Shown here piece after piece: positions 24,598 to 33,600 of a DNA stretch of 64,000 nucleotides. Each line of letters opens with the position of its first letter. The first letter of the stretch is position 1. The stretch is taken from positions 1 to 64,000 of the forward strand of contig JADKBZ010000009.1 in NCBI GenBank assembly GCA_016714815.1. Direction: 5' to 3'. Origin of the DNA: Holophagales bacterium. GTDB taxonomy: Bacteria > Acidobacteriota > Thermoanaerobaculia > UBA5066. The position numbers and the translations under genes are program-made. The notes beneath the pieces were generated by a model, which made no database searches, was not told where the DNA came from, and saw only the letters and a program-made list of their open reading frames with translations.

Positions 24598-27306
24598 TCA
24601 GCGCGTTTCGGCAGCCGGGGCCTCGCCCAGGCGGAAGCGGATGGTCGCGCCGCGGCCCGGCACGCCGTCCGCCTCGACGTGGCCGCCGTGCCGCCGGACG
24701 ATTCTCTCGACGATCGCAAGGCCGATGCCGGTCCCGTCGAACTCGTCGGGCCGGTGAAGCCTGTGGAACGGCTTGAAGAGAGACCTGGCGTGGGCCCGGT
24801 CGAAACCGGCACCGTCGTCGCGGACCTGGATCAGCGGATTGCCGCCGTCGCCGGAGCCTTCCACCCAGACGTGGGCCTCCTCGAGCCGCGAGGTGAACTT
24901 CCAGGCGTTTCGGAGGAGGTTCTCCAGGAGGATCTTCAGGAGCGACGGGTCGGCCCGAACCCTCAGACCCGCGGAGACGGAGAGCCGGACGACCCGGCCG
25001 GGCTCGGCCACCGCCAGCTCGGCTCCGATCCCCTCGGCCAGGGCCGAGAGGTCGACGTCCTCCTTCGTCAGCTCCGCGCGGGAGATGCGCGAGAGGCGAA
25101 GGAGGTCGTCGACGAGCTGGCCCATCCTTCTCGCGCTGGCCCGGATCCGTTCGACGTGGCTCCTGCCGTCGGCGTCGAGGTCGGCGGAGTAGTCCTCGAG
25201 GAGGATCTGGCCGAAGCCGTCCATCGCCCGCAGCGGGGCCCGGAGGTCGTGGGAGATCGAGTAGGAGAACGACTCCAGCTCGCGGTTGGCGTTCTCGAGC
25301 TCGGCCGTCCGTTCCGTCACCCGCGCCTCGAGCTCGACGGCGAGCCGCTTCACGTTCTCTTCCGCCCTCCGGTGGGCGAGGAGGCGCCAGAGCTCGTGCA
25401 TGACGACCTGAAGCCGCCCGGTGTCGCGCTCGTCGTAGGGGCGGAGGGAGTTTCCGACGCCGGCGATCATCACGACCCGGCCGTCGTCGTCGAAGACCGG
25501 AACGCTGGCGTGGCGGAGGAGGTGCGGGTGGCCCTCCGGATACCCGTGGCGGCCCGGGAGGGACGGATAGTCATTGTGGATGATCGGACGACGTTGCCGG
25601 AGCGCTTCGGCCCAGACGCCGGCAGCCGACATCGGGTAGGGGTCGGCGGCGGGAATCCGGCACTCCTCCTTCACGCCCGAGGACCAGGCGAAGAGGTCGA
25701 GATGGACCTCGTCGTCGTGAACGACGTGGAGGTACCCGATCGTGCTTCTCGTCAGGCGGACGGCGGCGTCGATCGCGAGCTGGCTCAGCTCCCTCTCGTC
25801 TCCGGCGGTCCGGCGCGAGAGCGCGAGGAGGTCGGTGGTGAGCTCCTGGCCCAGGCGCTGCTCCTCCTCGGCGCGGCGGCGGTCGCCGATGTCCTGGATG
25901 ATCGCGACGAAGACGGGGTCCCCCTCGCCCTCGGATGCCTGCAGGAGGACCTCGATCGGGTAGCGGGATCCGTCCTTCCTCTGGTGGCTCGTCTCGAATC
26001 TGCGGAGGCGCACTTCCCCGGTCCGGAGGGGGGCGAGAAGCTCTTCGAAGGCTTCCGGAGTGAACTCGGGCTTCAGGTCGAGGGGCGTGAGGAGGAGCAG
26101 CTCCTCCCGTGTGTAGCCGAGATTGGCGGCGGCCCCGTGGTTGACGCTCCGGAACCTCAGGGTGCCGGCGTCGAAGACGTAGACCTCGCCGAGCGAGTCC
26201 TCGACGATGCGGCCCAGCCGGGCGCTCTCGGTCTCGAGCCGGACCATCTCGGTGACGTCGCGGGCCATCGACAGGACGCCGACGGCCCTCCCCGAGTCGT
26301 CGAAGACGGGGGTGTCGTGCCACTCGCAGACGATCTTCCGGCCGTCCTTCGTCTGGTTGACGGCCCTGGCCACGGAGGGCCTGCCGTCTCTGAGGAGCTC
26401 GGCGACGAAAGCCCGGAAGCTGGCCGCCCGATCGGGCGGAACGGTCAGCTCGGTCTTCGGCCGGCCGATCGCCTCCGCCGCCGAGTAGCCGAAAATCCGC
26501 TCGGCCGCGGGGTTCCAGTCGAGGACCGTCAGGTTGGGGGAGACGAGGATGCAGGCGATCGGCATCGCGGCGTGCTGGAGCCGCAGCATCTCCACGGCCG
26601 CCCGGCGGTCGGCTTCGGCCGCGCTTCCGGCCTCCCGGGCCTCGAGGACGTCGGTCCCGTCGACGTGGGCGCCGACGATCCGCACGGGGCGCCCGTCGTC
26701 GTCGCGGACGACGGACGCGTGGCTCTGGATCCAGCGCCAGCTGCCGTCGCGGTGACGCATCCGGAAGTTGTCGTGCGAATCGGTCCGGCCGCTCTCCAGG
26801 AGCGACCGGACGTTGACGAGGGAGCCGGGAAGGTCCTCCGGGTGGACACGCCTCTCCCACTCGGCGAGGTCGTTGCCCACCTCCTGGCGCGAAAACCCCA
26901 GTTGCCGCTTCCACTCCTCGGAGTACCAGACCTTTCCGCTCGCGAGGTCCCAGGAAAAGAGGCCGACGTTGGCGGCCCGCACGGCGGAGGCGAGGAAAAA
27001 GGCGACGCTCTTCGGCCCGAAGCTCTCCAAAACGGGGTCGGCCCTGCCGTGGCTGAGGTCCCGGGCCGTCTCCTCCACTCCGTCGGACCTTCTCGAGAGG
27101 AAGCCCTGGAGCCCCTCCCTGGCATCGGCGAGCTCGCGGACGGATTCCCGGAGGACGGCCTGGGCCTCTGGCGGGGACTCCGATCCCTGGGCCGCGGCGC
27201 CCGGGACGCCGGTGCCGGTGTCGCCGAGAAGGCCGGCGAGGGCCTTTTCGACCGCCAGGAGCCGGCTGGCGACGGATTCGAGGGAGCCGCGCGGGACGCC
27301 GTTCAT
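24598..27306 (-). CDS. PAS-PAS-PAS-GAF sensor histidine kinase
   Basis: 902 residues, no membrane segments, so a cytoplasmic sensor. PAS domains at about 105-220, 235-355 and 365-480, a GAF-like domain at 500-640 (GVKEECRIPAADPYPMS), a coiled coil, then a HisKA domain with phospho-acceptor H686 in SYSISHDLRAPLRAMDG and a HATPase (N-box LLENLLRNAWKFTS, G1 RDDGAGFD, G2 GTGIGLAIV). There is no receiver domain, unlike its three neighbours. AAGGAGGAG precedes the ATG. It lies 25 bases after the hybrid kinase at 27332 and is probably cotranscribed, so phosphotransfer to that kinase's receivers is plausible. Confidence 0.9.
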   Translation of the reverse strand: MNGVPRGSLESVASRLLAVEKALAGLLGDTGTGVPGAAAQGSESPPEAQAVLRESVRELADAREGLQGFLSRRSDGVEETARDLSHGRADPVLESFGPKSVAFFLASAVRAANVGLFSWDLASGKVWYSEEWKRQLGFSRQEVGNDLAEWERRVHPEDLPGSLVNVRSLLESGRTDSHDNFRMRHRDGSWRWIQSHASVVRDDDGRPVRIVGAHVDGTDVLEAREAGSAAEADRRAAVEMLRLQHAAMPIACILVSPNLTVLDWNPAAERIFGYSAAEAIGRPKTELTVPPDRAASFRAFVAELLRDGRPSVARAVNQTKDGRKIVCEWHDTPVFDDSGRAVGVLSMARDVTEMVRLETESARLGRIVEDSLGEVYVFDAGTLRFRSVNHGAAANLGYTREELLLLTPLDLKPEFTPEAFEELLAPLRTGEVRLRRFETSHQRKDGSRYPIEVLLQASEGEGDPVFVAIIQDIGDRRRAEEEQRLGQELTTDLLALSRRTAGDERELSQLAIDAAVRLTRSTIGYLHVVHDDEVHLDLFAWSSGVKEECRIPAADPYPMSAAGVWAEALRQRRPIIHNDYPSLPGRHGYPEGHPHLLRHASVPVFDDDGRVVMIAGVGNSLRPYDERDTGRLQVVMHELWRLLAHRRAEENVKRLAVELEARVTERTAELENANRELESFSYSISHDLRAPLRAMDGFGQILLEDYSADLDADGRSHVERIRASARRMGQLVDDLLRLSRISRAELTKEDVDLSALAEGIGAELAVAEPGRVVRLSVSAGLRVRADPSLLKILLENLLRNAWKFTSRLEEAHVWVEGSGDGGNPLIQVRDDGAGFDRAHARSLFKPFHRLHRPDEFDGTGIGLAIVERIVRRHGGHVEADGVPGRGATIRFRLGEAPAAETR

Positions 27307-27331
27307 GGCCGAACTCCTCCTTCCGCCGCGC

Positions 27332-30300
27332 TCAGCCCTGCCGGAGAAGGCTGTCGAGAGCTCGCCCCAGCTCCTCGACCGTGAGGGGCTTGGGGACGAG
27401 GGCCCGCGCGCCGGCGGCGAGGGCGGATCCCTCGTCTTCCTCGGAAACGTAGCCCGAGGTGAGGATCACGGCGATGCCGGGCCGCGCTTCGAGGACGCGC
27501 CGGGCCAGCTCGAGCCCGGGCATTCCCGGCATCGAGAGGTCGGAGACGACGGCATCGTAGGAAAGGGGGGCCGCGAGGAAGGCCTCGAGCGCGGCGGAGG
27601 GATCCGAGAGGGCCGTCACCTCGTGCCCGAGCCGGGAAAGGACCCGCTTCATCAGGACGACGAGGGCCGTCTCGTCGTCGACGTAGAGCACGCGCCTGCC
27701 GCCGGAAGGCACGGCGTCGGCCGCGGCGCCGGGCGGCTGGCCCGGGCCGGAAGCCGCCCCTGCCGGAAGGTGGAGCGCCCCGTGCACGTGGACGGCGAGC
27801 CCGAGCGGCGAGAACGGTTTGGAGAGGAGCTGCACGCCCGCGCCGAGAAGGCCGCGATGCGCGATGACGTCGGCGGTGTAGCCCGACATGAAGAGGCAGG
27901 GAAGACCGGGAAGGAGGCCGGTGACGCGCGCCGCGAGGTCGCGACCGTTCATTCCGGGCATGACGACGTCGGTCAGAAGGAGCCGGAGCTCGCGGGCGTG
28001 GCGGCCGGCCAGCTCGAGCGCGGCCTGGGGGGAGCCGGCGGCGAGGACGCGGTAGCCCAGCTCCTCGAGCATCGTCGCGACGAGCCGGAGGAGTGCCGGC
28101 TCGTCCTCGACGACGAGGATCGTCTCGCCGCCACCACGGGGAGCTTCCGCCGGCGGGGAGGCGACGGCGGCGGGGCCCGGTTCCTCGCAGCGCGGGAAGT
28201 GGATCCGGAAGGAGGAACCTTCTCCCTCCGCGCTTTCGACGTCGATGAAGCCGCCGGCCTGCTGGACGATTCCGTAGGCCGTGGCGAGGCCGAGGCCCGT
28301 GCCTCTCCCGACCTCCTTCGTCGTGAAGAACGGCTCGAAGAGGTGGGCCCGGACGGTCGCGCTCATCCCGCAGCCGTCGTCGTCCACCGCGAGCCTCACG
28401 AAAGGCCCGGGCCGCGAGCCGGGGCGCGTGGCGCACCACGCCTCGTCGAGCGTGACGTTGGCGGTCTCGAGCGTGATTCGCCCCGTGCCGGAGATGGCGT
28501 CCCGGGAGTTGACGCAGAGATTCGCCAGGAGCTGCTCCACCTGCGCGGGATCGACCCGGACCGGCCAGAGATTTTCCGCCGGGCGAAAGACGAGCTCCAC
28601 CTCCTCGCCCAGGAGACGGTCGAGCATCCCGCGGACCCTGCCGACGGCGGCATTCAGATCGATCCGGCGAGGGTCGGCGCTCTGCTTTCGGGCGAACGTG
28701 AGGAGCTGTTGCGTCAGGCGGGCCGAGCGCTGCGCGGCTCGTTCTATCTCGATCAGGCTTTCGCGGACCGGGCTCCCCGGGGCGGTCTGCTCGAGAGCGA
28801 GCGCCGCGTGCCCCTGGATGACCGAGAGCATGTTGTTGAAATCGTGCGCCACCCCTCCGGCGAGCCGCCCCACCGACTCCATCTTCTGGGCCTGCATCAG
28901 CTGGTCCTTCAGCGTCTCGCGGGCGGCCTCGGCTCTCTTTCGGTCGGTGATGTCGCGGGAGATGGTCAGCACGACGCCCTCGCCGCCGTATCGGAGGCCC
29001 GAGGCGCTCACCTCGACGTCGAAGAGCGAGCCGTCCTTGCGTCGATGCCGCGTCTCGAAGGTTTTCCGGATCGACTCGAGTTCGGCGAACTGGGCCCGGA
29101 TCTCGGCCTCGGTGAGGGAGGCCTCCCAGTCCCACGTGTGGAGGCCCGTCACCTCCCCCCGGTCGTAGCCGAGCATCTCCGCGAACCGGCGGTTGGCGTG
29201 GATGACCTGGTGCTGCTGGCTGATGACGGCGATCCCGTCGGCGGAGGCTTCGATGAGAGCGTCTCGAAAGGCGGCCTCCTCCTCCCGGGCGGTCTCGGCC
29301 CTCCGCCGCTCGCTGATGTCGCGGCTGACGCCCTGCATGTGCGTGACCCGTCCCCCGGCGTCGGCGATGAGGGTCGTCATGACCTCGGTCGGCACCGTCG
29401 TGCCGTCCTTGCGGGTCTGGTCCAGCTCGGCCATCTGTCTCCGCGCCGTCTCGTCGTGCGCCGCCAGGCGGGCGAGCCGGGCGGCGAGCTCGTTCTCCAC
29501 GAACCGCAGCGCTTCGGGGCTGAGCGATTCGGCGATCGACCGCTGAAGGGCCTCTTCCGCGGTGAAGCCGAGCAGCCCCTCGACCGACGGGCTGATCCAC
29601 GTGAAACGGTTCCGGGCGAAGTCGAAGAGCCAGATGACGTCGGTCCCGTTCTCCGAGACGAGGCGGTAGCGCTCCTGGCTCTCGCGAAGGGCCTCCTCCT
29701 CGCGGCTTCGCGAGATGGCGATCGCCGCGATGCGGGTCGCGAGGCTGGAGAGCCGGCGCTGGCGCTGGCTGGGGGCACCGGTCGCCTGCCAGTAGACGGT
29801 CAGGGTTCCGAGGAGGGTCTGGTCGCGGCTGAGGATCGGCGTCGCCAGCCCGGACCGGATGCCGCTCTGGCGGGCGGTCTCGTGATGGGCCGTCCAGAAC
29901 TGGTCGGTCGCGACGTCCTCGACGAGGACCTGCTCCCGGCGGAAGGCGGCCGTGCCGGTGGCGCCCGACCCTTCCCGGACGGTCAGCTCCGCGAGGGCCG
30001 AGAGGAGCGCGTCCGGCGCGCTCGGGGCGGCCGCGAGGCGGAGCCGGACTCCGTCGGGATCGAGAATGAGGATGGCCGCCGTCGAGCCGGGGCACTGCGC
30101 CTCGACTGCCCGCGCCAGGGCCTCGAGCGTCGCCGCCAGCGGCTCGCCGGCGGCGATCATCCCGAGGACCTGGTCCTGCAGCGCGAGGCGGTCCTCGGCG
30201 GCTCGCGCCTCGGTCACCTCCCGCGCGGAGCCGAAGACGCCCAGGAGCACCCCGTCGCCGTCGCGGAGGGGGCCCTTGACCGACTCGAACACTCTCGGCT

Positions 30301-30601
30301 CGGCGATGCCGGGGAAGAAGATCTCCTCCTCGACGACGATCGGGCCGTCGCCGGCGAGGGCGAGCTGGTCGTTGACCTGCGAGGTGGCGGCGTTCTTCGC
30401 CGGGAAGAGGTCGAAGTCCGTCTTGCCGTCGATCCGTCCGCGCGAGCCCGCTCCGAAGAATCGCTCGAACGTCTCGTTGCAGGCGAGGTAGACGCCGTCG
30501 GCGTCCTTCACCCAGACGAAGTCGGGGAGAGCGCGGACGAGAGAGGCGTGGACCCGGACCGCGAGGGCGTCCCTCTTCCCTGCGGCGCGGTCGTCGTCCA
30601 C
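27332..30601 (-). CDS. PAS-GAF-PAS-PAS hybrid histidine kinase with two receiver domains
   Basis: 1089 residues from GTG, cytoplasmic. PAS at about 20-130, GAF at 150-300, PAS at 310-430 and 445-560. The kinase core has the histidine in LAGGVAHDFNNMLSVIQGHA, N-box LLANLCVNSRDAI, G1 DDDGCGMS and G2 GTGLGLATAYG. Two receivers follow: TILVVEDEPALLRLVATML with D in L-L-L-T-D-V-V-M-P-G, and RVLYVDDETALVVLMKR with D in V-V-S-D-L-S-M-P-G, both with lysine switch residues (LSKPF, VPKPL). The second receiver resembles those of the PocR kinases at 35741 and 38818. No output domain, so signals go to another protein. The promoter is at 30610-30638, leaderless. Confidence 0.9.
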   Translation of the reverse strand: MDDDRAAGKRDALAVRVHASLVRALPDFVWVKDADGVYLACNETFERFFGAGSRGRIDGKTDFDLFPAKNAATSQVNDQLALAGDGPIVVEEEIFFPGIAEPRVFESVKGPLRDGDGVLLGVFGSAREVTEARAAEDRLALQDQVLGMIAAGEPLAATLEALARAVEAQCPGSTAAILILDPDGVRLRLAAAPSAPDALLSALAELTVREGSGATGTAAFRREQVLVEDVATDQFWTAHHETARQSGIRSGLATPILSRDQTLLGTLTVYWQATGAPSQRQRRLSSLATRIAAIAISRSREEEALRESQERYRLVSENGTDVIWLFDFARNRFTWISPSVEGLLGFTAEEALQRSIAESLSPEALRFVENELAARLARLAAHDETARRQMAELDQTRKDGTTVPTEVMTTLIADAGGRVTHMQGVSRDISERRRAETAREEEAAFRDALIEASADGIAVISQQHQVIHANRRFAEMLGYDRGEVTGLHTWDWEASLTEAEIRAQFAELESIRKTFETRHRRKDGSLFDVEVSASGLRYGGEGVVLTISRDITDRKRAEAARETLKDQLMQAQKMESVGRLAGGVAHDFNNMLSVIQGHAALALEQTAPGSPVRESLIEIERAAQRSARLTQQLLTFARKQSADPRRIDLNAAVGRVRGMLDRLLGEEVELVFRPAENLWPVRVDPAQVEQLLANLCVNSRDAISGTGRITLETANVTLDEAWCATRPGSRPGPFVRLAVDDDGCGMSATVRAHLFEPFFTTKEVGRGTGLGLATAYGIVQQAGGFIDVESAEGEGSSFRIHFPRCEEPGPAAVASPPAEAPRGGGETILVVEDEPALLRLVATMLEELGYRVLAAGSPQAALELAGRHARELRLLLTDVVMPGMNGRDLAARVTGLLPGLPCLFMSGYTADVIAHRGLLGAGVQLLSKPFSPLGLAVHVHGALHLPAGAASGPGQPPGAAADAVPSGGRRVLYVDDETALVVLMKRVLSRLGHEVTALSDPSAALEAFLAAPLSYDAVVSDLSMPGMPGLELARRVLEARPGIAVILTSGYVSEEDEGSALAAGARALVPKPLTVEELGRALDSLLRQG

Positions 30602-30609
30602 GACTTGCC

Positions 30610-30638
30610 AGCATAGGAACCCGGGAGCGTTCCCGCAA
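30610..30638 (-). promoter_or_regulatory. Promoter of the hybrid kinase operon
   Basis: On the minus strand TTGCGG (30633-30638) and TATGCT (30610-30615) are 17 bases apart. The -10 ends 8 bases before the GTG at 30601, and no ribosome binding site lies between, so the message is likely leaderless. Confidence 0.5.
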
Positions 30639-30671
30639 GCGCGGCGTCGGCTGACTCATACTCCCTCGTCC

Positions 30672-33600
30672 ATGCCGGAGCCCGCCTTCGTCGCCGTCGT
30701 CGCCGAGAAACCGTCCGTCGCCAGGGACATTGCGGCGGTGCTGGGTGCCGCAAAACGGGGGACGGGGTGCCTCTGGGGGCCGGGGCACGTCGTGACCTGG
30801 GCGATCGGCCACCTCGTCGCGCTCGCCGAGCCGGGGCAGATGCGCCCCGAGTGGCAGAGCTGGCGGCGCGACCGGCTGCCGATTCTCCCGGAGGCGTGGC
30901 CCCTCGTCGTCCAGGAGCGGGTGAAGGAGCAGTTCGAGGCGGTGCGGAAGGTCCTCTCCGATCCGCGGGTGACCGAGGTCGTCTGCGCGACGGACGCGGG
31001 GCGCGAAGGGGAGCTGATCTTCCGGCAGCTCTACGAGCAGGCCGGCTGCAGGAAGCCGGTGAAGCGGCTCTGGATCTCGTCGCTGACGCCCGACGCGATC
31101 CGCGACGGCCTCGCGCGGCTGAAGCCGGCGAAGGAGTACGACCGGCTCGCCGACGCGGCGCGCGGCCGGAGCCGGGCCGACTGGCTCGTCGGGATGAACT
31201 TCTCGCGCGCCTTCACGCTCGCCACCGACGAGAAGCTCTCGGTGGGGCGCGTCCAGACGCCGACCCTCGCCATGCTCGTCGAGCGGGAGCTGGCGATCCG
31301 AGCCTTCGTCCCGGAGGAGTACCTCGAGGTCCTCGCGACGTTCGAGGGGGAGACGGGGCGGTACAAGGGGACCTGGTTCGACCCGGCGAAGAAGGAGGAC
31401 GGCGGACGGCGCCTCCCGAAGGACGGGGCGGACGCCGCGGCGATCGTGGCGCGGGTGAAGTCGGGAGACGCGGCGATCGAGTCGGTCGAGTCGAAGACGC
31501 GCCGGGTTCCGCCGCCCCTCCTCTTCGACCTCACCGAGCTGCAGCGCCACGCGAACCGCCTCCTCGGCTGGAGCGCGAAGAAGACGCTCGAGGTGGCGCA
31601 GCGGCTCTACGAGGAGAAGAAGGCGATCACCTACCCGCGGACCGACAGCCGCCACCTCTCGCGCGACGTCGCCGCCACGCTGCCGAAGGTGATTCACGCC
31701 CTCGAGCCGGCCTGGGGGAAGCTCTTCGCGAAGGGGACAGGAGAGAAGCCGCTCGGCGCGCGGTACGTGGACGACGCGAAGGTGAGCGACCACCACGCCA
31801 TCGTCCCGACGCCGACCGCCCCGAGGGACCTCGACCGGGAGGAGCAGGCGCTCTACGACCTCGTGGTGCGCCGGCTCCTCGCGGCCTGGCACGACGAGCA
31901 CGTCGCCGCGACGACGACGGTCGTGACGGCGGTCGGGAGCCCGGGCCAGGCTGTAGCGGCCGAAGCGGCCGAAGAGAAGGCCGGGGAAGCGGCGGCGCGA
32001 ACCCCGGCCTCGAAGGCGGCGCCCGTCCGCGTCGTCGACCGGTTCCGCTCGAGCGGCACGATGGTCGTCGAGGCGGGGTGGAAGGCGGTGGAGCCCGAGC
32101 CGGCGTCGCGAAAGAAGGACGACGACGGAGAGGAGTCCGAGCTGCCGCCGGGCCTCGCCCGCGGCCAGCGGGAGAAGGTGGTCGACGTGGCGGGCGTGGA
32201 GCGGAAGACCCGCCCTCCGAAGCGCTTCACCGACGCGACGCTCCTGACCGCGATGGAAACGGCCGGGAGGACTCTCGACGAGAAGGAGCTCGCCGAGGCG
32301 ATGAAGGAGAACGGCCTCGGGACCCCCGCGACGCGAGCGGAGATCCTCGAGACGCTCCTGACGCGGGGCTACGCGGAACGGACCGGGAAAGCCTTCTCGG
32401 CGACCGACAAGGGGATCCGCCTGATCGCCCTCGTGCCGGAGTCGGTGAAGAGCCCCGCCCTGACCGGACGCTGGGAAGCCCAGCTCGCCCGCCTGCAGAA
32501 GGGCGACGGCCGGCTCGAGACCTTCATGAAGGGTATCGAGGAATACGTGACGGAGGTCGTCGGCGAGGCGTTCCGCCGCACGCCGGGAGCGCCGCGGGCG
32601 CCGGGGACGGCGGCCGGACCGGGCGCCGCCGGTGCCGCGGGATCCGCCGGGAGCTTGGTCGGGGGAGCGGTGCCCGGGGGCTCCGGGGGATCCGTGCCAG
32701 GCGTGAAACCGTGTATTACGCCAGTAATACACGGTTTCACGCCTGGCACGGAATCGGGGGCTTCCCGGGCCTCGGGGGCCTCGGGGGCCTCGGGGACGAC
32801 GAGGGATTCGAAGGACACGGAAATATCGGGGCCACGATCGGACGTTGCGGCCCCGGGGAGGCGCCCGGCCGGTGCGGGCGCGCCGCCGCGTCCGCCGCGG
32901 GAGCCGGTGCCGCCGGAGCGGCTCGGCGGGCTTCTGAAGGGGGTGTTCGGCCACGACGCGTTCCGGCCGTACCAGGAGGCGGTCTGCCGGGCCGTCGTCG
33001 AGGGGCGCGACGCGCTGCTCGTGATGCCGACGGGGGCGGGGAAGTCGCTCTGCTACCAGCTGCCGGGGCTCGCTCGCGCCGGGACGACCCTCGTCGTCTC
33101 GCCCCTCATCGCGCTGATGGAAGACCAGGTGGCGAAGATGCAGGCGCTGGGCCTGGCCGCCGAGCGGATCCACTCGGGGCGCGACCGGGCGGCGTCGCGG
33201 CAGGTCTGCCTCGACTACCTCGCCGGAAAGCTCGACTTCCTCTTCATCGCCCCCGAGCGCCTCTCGGTGCCGGGTTTCCCCGAGATGCTGGCGAAGCGGA
33301 CCCCGGCGCTCGTCGCCGTCGACGAGGCCCACTGCATTTCCCACTGGGGGCACGACTTCCGGCCCGACTACCGGCTCCTCGGCGCGCGGCTCCCGCTCCT
33401 TCGCCCGGCGCCCGTCATCGCGCTGACGGCGACGGCGACGCCGCGCGTCCAGGACGACGTCCGGGCCCAGCTCGGCCTCGTGAACGCGGGGCGATTCATC
33501 CACGGCTTCCGCCGGACGAACCTCGCGGTGGAGGTGGCCGAGGTGCCGCCGAGCCGCCGCGGGGAGCTGGTGAAGGAGATCCTGGCCGAAGAGGGGCGGC

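Noticed and set aside
23074..27384. Plus-strand open frame of 1436 codons opposite sqr and the PAS kinase
   Set aside because: Antisense shadow with repetitive D, E, V and R composition and no recognisable motif; the minus strand carries complete families.
17738..32749. CRISPR array
   Set aside because: The repeats are kilobases apart, perfectly palindromic and without spacers or cas genes.
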